Shown in pieces: positions 46,177-53,831 of a stretch of 57,973 nucleotides of DNA. Position 1 is the stretch's first letter. Every line of letters starts with the position of its first letter. The position numbers were made by a program, and so were the translations under genes. The stretch comes from JBFWVD01 sp050246915 (GTDB taxonomy: Bacteria; Actinomycetota; Acidimicrobiia; Acidimicrobiales; Ilumatobacteraceae): the NCBI GenBank assembly GCA_050246915.1, contig JBFWVD010000030.1, positions 1-57,973 on the forward strand, in the 5' to 3' direction. A model generated the notes under the pieces. That model ran no database searches and had not been told where the DNA came from. It was given only the letters and a program-made list of their open reading frames with translations.

Positions 46177-46841
46177 CACCGCTCACCTCCCACGGCGGGC
46201 TGCCAGCCCGCGACCACGGCGAAGCTGTCCCAATCCGCCGGAAGCGAGTCCGTCGCCGCCGGCGTCGGCCCGTCGACAGCGGTGAACGAGGAGAGCTTCC
46301 AGACACCGCCCTCGACGACCATCGTCAGCTGGCTGGTGCGGAACACCACCCTTGGCGACCCGAGGTCCTTGGCACCGAAGACCACAACGCTCCACACCTG
46401 CGCGTGCGCTTGACCAGTCGCCGGATCGGTCGTCACATCGATCGTCAACGGTGTCTCCACCAAACGCAGCTCAGTCGCCGGGATCGGCAAGCCATCGGCG
46501 AGCTTGGCCAGATCGGAGTCGAGGTTCTCGATCATCGTCCCCGAGGACGCGGACGCAACCCGTTCAAGGAGAAACTCACTGCGGCCGATCGGCCCCATCT
46601 GCAACAGCCCGCCCGTCGAAGCGACCCACCGCAGGGCCAACCTGCGAGCGTCGTCGAGCGTCGGAGCCGACGCGACCGAAACAGGCGGCGGTGCATCCTG
46701 TGTCCTGTCACCTCCGGGAGTCGCCGCGTGTGTCTCGGCGAGGTCAGGTGTCGCCGGGTTCGCGACCGAGGAGCCGTGTGCGCACCCGCCGACGAGCACG
46801 ATCAGAATCAGAGTGACGGAAAGGCGCCGAACGGTGCTCAT
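46176..46841 (-). CDS. Conjugation lipoprotein with NTF2-like domain
   Basis: A 221-aa protein with a lipoprotein signal (LILIVLVGGCA) and a Pro/Ala-rich linker. The mature domain (LALRWVASTGGLLQMGPIGR, AQVWSVVVFGAKDLG, LTMVVEGGVWKLSSF) recalls the NTF2-like fold of VirB8/TcpC-type channel proteins. It would sit on the outer face of the membrane as part of the transfer apparatus. It is translationally coupled on both sides. The NTF2 assignment is inference from the pattern of strands. Confidence 0.82.
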   Translation of the reverse strand: MSTVRRLSVTLILIVLVGGCAHGSSVANPATPDLAETHAATPGGDRTQDAPPPVSVASAPTLDDARRLALRWVASTGGLLQMGPIGRSEFLLERVASASSGTMIENLDSDLAKLADGLPIPATELRLVETPLTIDVTTDPATGQAHAQVWSVVVFGAKDLGSPRVVFRTSQLTMVVEGGVWKLSSFTAVDGPTPAATDSLPADWDSFAVVAGWQPAVGGER

Positions 46842-47203
46842 CCGGCCTGCCCCGCGTTGAACAACAGGTTCACCATCGTCGGCCCGAGACCGATGATCAG
46901 CGCGCCCACCGCGCCACCGAGCACGAACTGCTTGCCCTTCGACGCGCCGCCATAACTACCGGTCGATGCCGACACCCACCAGCCACCCGCTCCCAACACG
47001 ATCGCAGCGAGCGACAGCCACAGCCCCCACTGCATCATCCACCCGAGCACCTGATTCCACAACGCAGCACCGGGCATCCCGTCGGTCGACGGCGTCGGGT
47101 TCACCGGATCGGCAAACACCGCCGACGCCGGCACCAGCACCGCCGACCCGAACACCAACACCGTGCCGGTCCAGACAGCCAACGTGCGCCATCGATGAAT
47201 CAT
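46838..47203 (-). CDS. Small pilin-like (VirB2-type) membrane protein
   Basis: A 121-aa protein with a signal peptide (TLAVWTGTVLVFGSAVLVPA then SAVFA) and two membrane helices (WLSLAAIVLGAGGWWVS and GGAVGALIIGLGPTMVNLLF) joined by a short basic loop. This is the VirB2-like major subunit layout of actinobacterial conjugation operons. It is the first gene of the six-gene transfer operon. GAGGAGG lies directly before the ATG, and a transfer promoter motif lies about 50 bases upstream. Its stop overlaps the lipoprotein start by four bases. Confidence 0.85.
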   Translation of the reverse strand: MIHRWRTLAVWTGTVLVFGSAVLVPASAVFADPVNPTPSTDGMPGAALWNQVLGWMMQWGLWLSLAAIVLGAGGWWVSASTGSYGGASKGKQFVLGGAVGALIIGLGPTMVNLLFNAGQAG

Positions 47204-47255
47204 CGGAACCCTCCTCGCATGCCGGGAGAGACCACATGTCCCTCCACGACCTACC

Positions 47256-47284
47256 TACAGAGGCCCAAAACCGCGAAGCGCACC
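47256..47284 (-). promoter_or_regulatory. Transfer promoter motif, copy 2 (pilin operon)
   Basis: On the minus strand GGTGCG (47284-47279), 17 bases, TCTGTA (47261-47256). Its -35-like box lies 6 bases from that of the divergent hydrolase promoter. The surrounding 31 bases closely match the copy before xis (4 mismatches). Confidence 0.7.
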
Positions 47285-47290
47285 ACTCCT

Positions 47291-47319
47291 GCTGCGACCA
47301 CAGCGAAGCTGCCTCTGTA
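47291..47319 (+). promoter_or_regulatory. Transfer promoter motif, copy 3 (peptidoglycan hydrolase)
   Basis: GCTGCG (47291-47296), 17 bases, TCTGTA (47314-47319). The GTG start at 47327 follows after exactly 7 bases and no ribosome site is present, as expected for a leaderless mRNA. Confidence 0.7.
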
Positions 47320-47934
47320 AGCCGAGGTGAAACTCATCGCCGCCATCGTCATCTCAGCCATCAGCGGGCTCCTCGCCCTGCCACTCCTCGCCGGTGGCAC
47401 AACCGGTCAAGCGATCGCGGGATGCGGCGACGTTCCCCGAGTGCTCGACACCATCCGCACCCTCGAATCCGGCGGTGACTACACCATCAAAGCAGCCCAC
47501 GCGAGCGCGTCAGGCGCCTACCAGATCATCGACTCCACATGGGCAGCCTGGACCGCCGCCGCCGGCATCGGCACCGAATACCAGCACGCCTCCCAAGCAC
47601 CACCCGCCGTACAAGACGCCGTCGCCGCCCACCGCGTCCAACAGATCCTCGACCAGTACCACGACGTCAATTACGTCCCGATCGCCTGGTACTACCCCGC
47701 CGCCATCACCAACCCGGCCCTGATGGACACCGTGCCCGCACCCCAAGCCGGCAACACCCTCACACCGCGCGAATACCAGACCCGATGGATGACCGTCTAC
47801 AACTCCAAAACCACAACACGAACAGACGCCTGCGGACCGGTCCTCGCCGGAGGCGAATGGTCGCTACCCGTCGACCGAAGTGAATCGCCCTGGTTTCGTT
47901 GGAGGCTCCAGACCTTGGGAACGAGGATGGAGTT

Positions 47935-48285
47935 ATGCCACGAGAGAAGTCACCGGGGAGTCCGACGACGCGTCGGTACACCGAGTCGGAGAAGGATCAT
48001 GCGGTCCGGTTGGTGCGTCAGCTGCGCAAGGAGCTCGGCACCGATCATGGGACGGTGCAGCGGGTCGCGAAGCAGCTTGGCTACGGCGTCGAGTCGGTGC
48101 GTGCGTGGGTGCGTGACCGCGATGTCGCCGATGGGATCGCCGGTCCGGATGCTCAGCGGGTGCGCGAGTTGGAGCAACGCACCCGTGAGCTCGAGCAGGA
48201 GCTGCGTGAGACGCGGCGAGCGAACGAGATCTTGAAGAAGGCGTCGGCTTTCTTCGCGGCGGAGCTCGACCGCCCATCGAAGTGA
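47935..48285 (+). CDS. IS3 OrfA (helix-turn-helix protein)
   Basis: A 116-aa protein. It has an N-terminal HTH of the transposase_8 type (RRYTESEKDHAVRLVRQLRK, VQRVAKQLGYGVESVRAWV) and a C-terminal leucine-zipper-like helix (VRELEQRTRELEQELRETRR). It binds the IS ends and is normally fused to OrfB by a -1 frameshift. The stop overlaps the OrfB GTG as GTGA. GGAG lies very close to the ATG. Confidence 0.9.
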   Translation: MPREKSPGSPTTRRYTESEKDHAVRLVRQLRKELGTDHGTVQRVAKQLGYGVESVRAWVRDRDVADGIAGPDAQRVRELEQRTRELEQELRETRRANEILKKASAFFAAELDRPSK

Positions 48286-49202
48286 TCGTCGCGTTCGTCG
48301 ACGAGCATCGTGACGAGTTCGGAGTCGAGCCCATCTGCACCACGTTGCAGCTGGCTCCGAGCACCTACTACGCCGCCAAGAAGCGTGAGCTGGCACCGTC
48401 GGCGCGTGCGGTGCGTGATGCGGTGTTGATCCAGGTGTTGATGGTGTTGTGGGTCGCGAACCGCAAGGTCTACGGCGCGCACAAACTGTGGAAGGCCGCC
48501 CGGCGTGCGGGTCATGACATCGGTCGGGATCAGGTCGCACGACTGATGCGTGTCATGGAGATCGAGGGGATCAGCCGGCAGCGGCGCAAGGTGTTCACCA
48601 CCCGCCAGGACCCCGACGCGGTGCGGGCACCGGATCTCGTGAACCGCAACTTTCGCGCCGATCGCCCGGACGCGTTGTGGGTCACCGATCTGACCTATGT
48701 GCCGACGCGGACGGGGATGGCGTACGTGTGCTTCATCGTCGACGCGTTCTCCCGCCGGATCGTTGGCTGGCGTGTCGCCGCAAACATGCGCACCGACATG
48801 GTCCTCGACGCGCTCGAGATGGCACGCCGTTCACGCGGCAACCGACGGTTGGTCGGCCTCGTCACACATTCGGACGCGGGATCGCAATTCACGTCCGTGC
48901 GGTTCACCGAACGGCTCGACGAGATCGGCGCGCGACCCTCGATCGGCACGACTGCCGACTCGTACGACAACGCGCTCGCCGAGACCACCAACGGGCTCTA
49001 CAAGGCCGAGTGCGTCTACGGGCCCGACGCCCCCAGGCCATGGGACGACGTCGACGAGCTCGAACTCGCGACGCTGTCGTGGGTGCACTGGTTCAACGAG
49101 CAACGCCTTCACAGCCACTGCTCCGACGTGCCGCCAGCAGAGTTCGAAACAGCGTTCTACGCTGCCCAACAGACCTACCCCGCCGGGGTTGGAAACCAAT
49201 AG
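48282..49202 (+). CDS. IS3 OrfB transposase (DDE)
   Basis: A 306-aa catalytic subunit. It has an HTH_21 segment (LWVANRKVYGAHKLWKAARR) and an rve integrase core with Asp136 (LWVTDLTYV), Asp198 (THSDAGSQF) and Glu234 (NALAETTNGLYK), the DD(35)E spacing of IS3. It is probably made as an OrfAB fusion by frameshifting near the GTGA overlap. Complete and apparently active. Confidence 0.93.
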   Translation: MIVAFVDEHRDEFGVEPICTTLQLAPSTYYAAKKRELAPSARAVRDAVLIQVLMVLWVANRKVYGAHKLWKAARRAGHDIGRDQVARLMRVMEIEGISRQRRKVFTTRQDPDAVRAPDLVNRNFRADRPDALWVTDLTYVPTRTGMAYVCFIVDAFSRRIVGWRVAANMRTDMVLDALEMARRSRGNRRLVGLVTHSDAGSQFTSVRFTERLDEIGARPSIGTTADSYDNALAETTNGLYKAECVYGPDAPRPWDDVDELELATLSWVHWFNEQRLHSHCSDVPPAEFETAFYAAQQTYPAGVGNQ

Positions 49203-49866
49203 CCCGAGCCTCCATCAAAGCCAGGGCGGTTCAGAAGCCTCATCGACACCAACCCAGCCGCTCTCGCCGCACCGCACCACGACTACCCCGCATGGGACTT
49301 CAGCGTTCCCATCGGAACCACGATCTACGCGATCCACGCCGGCATCGTCGCCCGCGTCTCGAACTGGTCCGGAAACTGCTACGGCCACCGCGACAACTGC
49401 GTCGACATGTGCGGCACCGGCCTCACCATCCAAGACACCAACGGCGTCCGATGGATCTACTGCCACGCCACACGCCTCACCGTCGCCCTCGGCGACCAAG
49501 TCGTCGCCGGCCAACCCATCATGACCGCGGGCAACACAGGACACTCCAGCGGACCCCACCTCCACCTCGGCATCCGCGTCAACGGCATCGACCACTGCCC
49601 ACAGCAACTCCTCAACGACCTGTACACCACGACGACACCAACGGCACCCCAACTCCTGCCAACCACCGGCTGCGCGTCATAGCCCTGGCTTCCCCGCAAC
49701 GGCGCCTTGGTCGACAGTCCGCTGCAGCAGTCCAGCGGTGCAATGTCATCCACTGTCCGAATCACCGGCATCAGCGCCGTTCTGTTCGCTGCGCGTGAGT
49801 CGTGTCCCTCGTTGTTCTGTGCCGCATGTTCTGTGCGGCGTACGGGTTGAGGTCACTGTCCCGACT

Positions 49867-50372
49867 TCACGAAGCTGGTCGGGCGTGGTCCACGAGGAAG
49901 CGCCTGTACACCGCGGGGAGTGTCGTTTTGTCAGCTCGGAGGTCGTACCCGCAGCTGCACTCGGCAACAATCTCGCGAGGCGGCCTCCATCTCGTCATCC
50001 GAATCACTTGCAAGCGATGACCCCCCGTTCCCAGGTCCACGATCTCACCTCCGGGAACGTCGCCACGAAGGGCTGCCTCGAGCAGCTCGCCCCACCCTCT
50101 GAAGCCGGTGAGCAACGGTCTTGCGTCGAACCATTCACCGCGCTTGTGCCACGGACGAAGGTGTTTGTGGATGACGAACTCGTGCCACCGGACCGTTTCC
50201 TCGGGCAGGGGTGGTGGTACAGGACGCCGAGCTCACGCCAGTTGCCCGTCGTCAACCCGCTTCGACCGATCTGTGAGGGCTTGCCATAGTGCACTCCGAT
50301 CTTCACGTACCCGTGAGGTTCCTCGACCTCGCCGAGTACGTAGATGTGAGGCTCAGAGTTCGGGCCGCTCAT
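49867..50372 (-). pseudogene. GIY-YIG (T5orf172-like) nuclease-domain gene, frameshifted
   Basis: The ATG at 50372 opens MSGPNSEPHIYVLGEVEEPH, then GYVKIGVHYGKPSQIG and LTTGNWRELGVLYHH, the T5orf172/GIY-YIG core. At the GGGG run near 50207-50212 the frame breaks. The continuation in the next frame (LPEETVRWHEFVIHKHL, KRGEWFDARPLL) supplies the conserved H...KH...GEWF end and runs to 49867. One base is missing relative to the expected frame. The start lacks a strong ribosome site. Either a decayed gene or a homopolymer sequencing error. Confidence 0.65.
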
Positions 50373-50484
50373 CAGGAATGAGGTGCAGGGTTTCGTTGGC
50401 CCCGAGCGTGGTGCCGAGACCGTCGACAGCACCGTGGCGTCGGGCTGGAAGGCTCGCGCCTGCGTGTGCGCGGGGGGAAAGCGA

Positions 50485-50966
50485 TCATGATGCGAGCCGG
50501 CGACGCCATCGAACCCAGGGCAGTTCGTACGGGTCGAAGCGTTCGCTTTCAGTTTGTCGACTCGACTGGCCAGGTCGCCGAATCGATCGCCAAGTTGCTC
50601 GTTCTCGAGAAGCTTGGCCCACGCGAAGACGAACGTCGGGCGCTTGAGGTTCAGCTGTATGCCCCGTTCCCAATCTCGCCACGTCGCGCGGCTGACCCTG
50701 GCGTCTCGGCGGTAGAAGATCTCCTCGTCGCAGAGAGCGAAGTAGTCGTGGAACGTCCTGAGCTGCCTGTCAGTCGGGTGCTCGAGTTCAGCCTTCTCCA
50801 GCACGACGTCGTCCGGAAGGTTGGTCAACAGGTCCTCGTAACGTTCGACGAAGCGCGACTCAAACGCGCTGAGGGCGCTGCGCCGGGAGAGTCGAAGCTG
50901 GTATACGCCACACAGGACGCCGATAGCCGTTGCAATGCTCGCGATGGTTCCAGTGGCGTCGCTCAT
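50485..50966 (-). pseudogene. Small membrane-anchored protein gene, frameshifted near its end
   Basis: About 160 aa. It has one N-terminal membrane helix (TIASIATAIGVLCGVYQL) and a soluble part (FHDYFALCDEEIFYRRDARV, RATWRDWERGIQLNLKRPTF). This resembles a widespread family of hypothetical proteins with the pattern LCxEEfyxxR...W..W..GI. Near 50548-50553 the frame shifts by one base. The expected ending (ESERFDPYELPWVRWRRRLA) lies in the neighbouring frame and stops at 50485. It is followed by the nuclease-domain gene in the same direction. Function unknown. Confidence 0.6.
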
Positions 50967-51299
50967 GCTCCGATGATGGACGATACGTGAGCGTCTCGGC
51001 GTGATCCAGAGTTGTCGCGCCCAATGTTGAGAGTCTGGGGTTCACTGGCTCGCTCCGCCGGCGCGTGACCATGCGATGGCGACGACACCTTCGGCGTGAC
51101 GGCTGGACCGCGTCGGTGGAAAGGATGCATTCGCGACATTCGAGTTGACTCGATCCGAGGCGCCGATATGTACGCGTCGCAGTGGGGACGACTGGCGGGA
51201 ATATGCGCCGCGCGTTCTGTGTCCCCGATCGGCACGGCATGCCACGGTGGTGTCGCCATCTAGGGGTGATGTTCGATCAGTTCGCATTCGTAGTCCGAA
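50967..51299. other. Gap with no clear gene
   Basis: About 330 bases between the end of the restriction gene and the start of the membrane-protein gene. No reading frame, repeat or clear hairpin stands out. Confidence 0.4.
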
Positions 51300-53831
51300 C
51301 TAGGCGTAGGCGCGAGCTGGGGAGGACTGGTACAGGACCTGCACCTCCGCACCCGTGAACGCCCGGACGGCGGTGCGCACCTTCGGATCGAGCAGATCGA
51401 GCACCACGAGCTGGTCACCGACCTTGCTGATCGACTCGATGCGTATGAACCGCTCACCGAACTGCTCTGCGTAACCGGCGAGTGCCCTCAGCTTCGGCAG
51501 GGCGTCTGCGAGATGGTCGCCGTGAGGGTCGACGATTGAGAGGCCGACCGTGCCGTCGTCACGTCGTGATGCGAACACGAAGTCCGGTTGGACCGACGTC
51601 CACATGCCGTTGTCCGAGCGGTACGCGATTCGCAGTGCGGACGGTGACGGGCGTGACGGGTTGCGGTACCAACCGGCGAAGCTCCTTCGGCCCAGCTCCT
51701 TCCTCACGACCACCTCCTCCCAGTCGTTCAGCCGCAACGGATACGCACCGGACTCGTCCGAGTAGATGTGGCCTGGATACGTATGCAGCTCCTCACCATC
51801 ACCGTCAACGGTGGCGGCGACGGCGTTGTCACGAAGGTCAACAGTGACCGGCTCCGGCTCCGTGGTCTGCTCCTGGATGCGCCGGAAGGCGTCTCGTGTT
51901 GCGCCGGTCGTGTTGGCGATCTCGGCGTGGAAGCGGGCCAGTTGAGTCCGCACCCACTTCGTCGCCTCCTCGCCGATCTCTGAGCGCACTTCGTCGATCA
52001 TGAACAACGCCGCAACCTGGACCCGCACGTCCAGAAGATCCTGATCAGTGGTGCGGCGCGCTGCCCGGTGTGCGAGGTAGTCCTTGCCGACACCCTCCTT
52101 GATCCGGTTGATGATCTTCCCGGCGTCGTGCATCAGATCGGACGCGTGTGTCGCGATGCTGCGCGTCTCGGTTCCGAGTTCGTTGTTCAGGATCGACAAC
52201 CGGCTGCGCCGTACGTCGACATGCTCCAGGTCGATCACATTCCGGTCCACTTGCTCGGCGTACTGCGCCGCCATCCCGTCCAATTTGAACATCAATGCCT
52301 TGGTGAGTAGCGCCCCGGCCTCGGGGAGCAGTGCCTCGCCCCTGGCCGTGTCAGTGAGCAGCCGTGCCAGTTCCTTCGCTCGCCGCAGTGGGTCGGCGTA
52401 GGCGTCGGGCGCGGGCACGCTCGGGAGCGTGATGATCCCTTGGAACACGTCGGCGGCAACGGTCTTGTTGCGCTCGAAGATTGCGCCGCGGCGAACGACG
52501 GTCGAGCCGACGCGGTGATCTCCGTTGCCCTTGCCTGTGCCCTCCAGCTCGCTCTTGATCGAGCCGAGGGCGTCACGGTTGAACAGCGGGAGGTAGCAGG
52601 CAACGGTGTTGAGAAAGTCGTCGGTTGCAATGCGGTGCGTGAGCGGCTGGCGCACCATGCGCCCGATGATCTGGGCGATGTGCGTGACGTCCTTCGCCGG
52701 ACGCTCCGAGTACAGCACCTCGGCGCGAGGGCAGTCCCAGCCGGTGGAGATGGCCTGCTTGGCGAGCACGACCCGGATCTCTGTGTCGCCCTGGATGGAC
52801 TCGGGTGGAACCCAATCGACCGCTCGCGTGGCCAGGTTGAGGCGAACGTGGTCCCCAAAGACGTGCGCTACTGCGTCAGGTCCAAGGTCGGGCCACTCGG
52901 ACTCGATCGTGCCCACCGTTGCGCTGAGCGAGGCATGTGACGCCTTGTCGGTGACCTGCACGACGAGTACGGGGCGTACCTCCGGTTCATCCTGGGACGC
53001 CGAGTAGTCCGCCCATCGACGTTCGAAGTCGAGCGTCGTGCGGACCGCCTCACGGAGCAGCGTTCCCGAGAACGTGCCCGACTCGTTCGGCTCGTCGAGC
53101 ACGATCTCGTCCTTGACCAAACCTGACGCGCGCACGCCGTTGATGTCGACCTCGACCGGTGGGTACGTCGTGCGGGTGTGCGACTGGTCGTCCATCGCTG
53201 CGGCGAATCGAGCGATCGTTGCCGAGATGCCCCACACCACGGGAGCCGGAGGATTGGATCCGCCCTGCCCGGAGATGATCCGCTGCACGATCGACTTCCG
53301 GTCGGATACCGCCTTCATGCCGCGGTGCGCCTCGTCGAGTACGAGGTACAGATCGACGTTCGCGCCGTTGATGGTGTTGCCGAGGATCTCCCACATCGAG
53401 TGTGCGCGGAGGTTGTGTCCGCCGTGCGCCAGGCCTGCCGACTTCGACAGCTTCTGGATGTTGAGGAAGTAGACGCGGTTCGGAGCAAGGGTCGAGTCGA
53501 GGAAGTCGTTGTCGAGGACGGCCAGCCGAGCGGGCTGTAGAAGGTCCGACGACGCGAGCATCTTCATGCGGGTCTGCCGATTCAATGCGGGGTCGTCGGT
53601 GACCCACAGGAACGCAGCACGAGGGTCAGGATCGACGCCAAGGTCCGCCGAGCCGTGGATCATCGCCTCGATAACCGCCGAGGCGATCACCGTCTTGCCT
53701 GCGCCAGTCACGGCGGACAGCGCGAACGACGACCGTGCGCCATGGTTCGCCCAGTCCATCCGTCCCCGGTTGAGACGGTCGAGGCAATCGATCGCCGCAG
53801 CGCGTTGGTAGTCGAGGAGATCGAAGCGCAT
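51300..53831 (-). CDS. res: Type III restriction enzyme, Res subunit (SF2 helicase-nuclease)
   Basis: An 843-aa protein. SF2 helicase motifs are AVTGAGKTVIA (Walker A 42-47), LVLDEAHRGMK (DEAH 166-169), VVWGISATIARF (SAT), STGWDCPRAEVL and HIAQIIGRMVRQP (motif VI). The C-terminal nuclease region has SVQPDFVFASRR but continues SIVDPHGDHLADALPKL instead of the usual E/D-x-K strand. The nuclease may be atypical or inactive. The start ATG shares one base with the Mod stop (TGATG), so the methyltransferase is made first. This start is supported by the family-typical FDLLDYQRAAA. Confidence 0.88.
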   Translation of the reverse strand: MRFDLLDYQRAAAIDCLDRLNRGRMDWANHGARSSFALSAVTGAGKTVIASAVIEAMIHGSADLGVDPDPRAAFLWVTDDPALNRQTRMKMLASSDLLQPARLAVLDNDFLDSTLAPNRVYFLNIQKLSKSAGLAHGGHNLRAHSMWEILGNTINGANVDLYLVLDEAHRGMKAVSDRKSIVQRIISGQGGSNPPAPVVWGISATIARFAAAMDDQSHTRTTYPPVEVDINGVRASGLVKDEIVLDEPNESGTFSGTLLREAVRTTLDFERRWADYSASQDEPEVRPVLVVQVTDKASHASLSATVGTIESEWPDLGPDAVAHVFGDHVRLNLATRAVDWVPPESIQGDTEIRVVLAKQAISTGWDCPRAEVLYSERPAKDVTHIAQIIGRMVRQPLTHRIATDDFLNTVACYLPLFNRDALGSIKSELEGTGKGNGDHRVGSTVVRRGAIFERNKTVAADVFQGIITLPSVPAPDAYADPLRRAKELARLLTDTARGEALLPEAGALLTKALMFKLDGMAAQYAEQVDRNVIDLEHVDVRRSRLSILNNELGTETRSIATHASDLMHDAGKIINRIKEGVGKDYLAHRAARRTTDQDLLDVRVQVAALFMIDEVRSEIGEEATKWVRTQLARFHAEIANTTGATRDAFRRIQEQTTEPEPVTVDLRDNAVAATVDGDGEELHTYPGHIYSDESGAYPLRLNDWEEVVVRKELGRRSFAGWYRNPSRPSPSALRIAYRSDNGMWTSVQPDFVFASRRDDGTVGLSIVDPHGDHLADALPKLRALAGYAEQFGERFIRIESISKVGDQLVVLDLLDPKVRTAVRAFTGAEVQVLYQSSPARAYA

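Larger units (their letters stand above)
47881..49233 (+). mobile_element. IS3-family insertion sequence, intact
   Basis: A 1,353-bp element with terminal inverted repeats (consensus TGAAYCGCCCTGGYTTYGWT then GGAGGCTC) at 47881-47908 and 49206-49233. It is flanked by the 4-bp direct repeat GAAG (47877-47880 and 49234-49237). Two overlapping genes fill it. The clean duplication and intact genes indicate a recent insertion. Confidence 0.95.
47327..49682 (+). pseudogene. Conjugation peptidoglycan hydrolase (transglycosylase + M23 peptidase) split by IS3
   Basis: The 5' part (47327-47880) encodes a signal/membrane segment (IAAIVISAISGLLALPLLAG) and a lysozyme-like domain (DTIRTLESGGDYTIKAAHAS, GAYQIIDSTWAAW). 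The 3' part (49238-49682) encodes an M23/LytM peptidase (HHDYPAWDFSVPIGT, HAGIVARVSNW, GNTGHSSGPHLHLGIRV). Removing IS3 and one copy of its 4-bp duplication restores one frame of 332 aa through the join VDRSLIDTNPAALAAP. Such dual hydrolases open the cell wall for the type IV channel. The insertion leaves only the transglycosylase half expressible. Confidence 0.9.
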
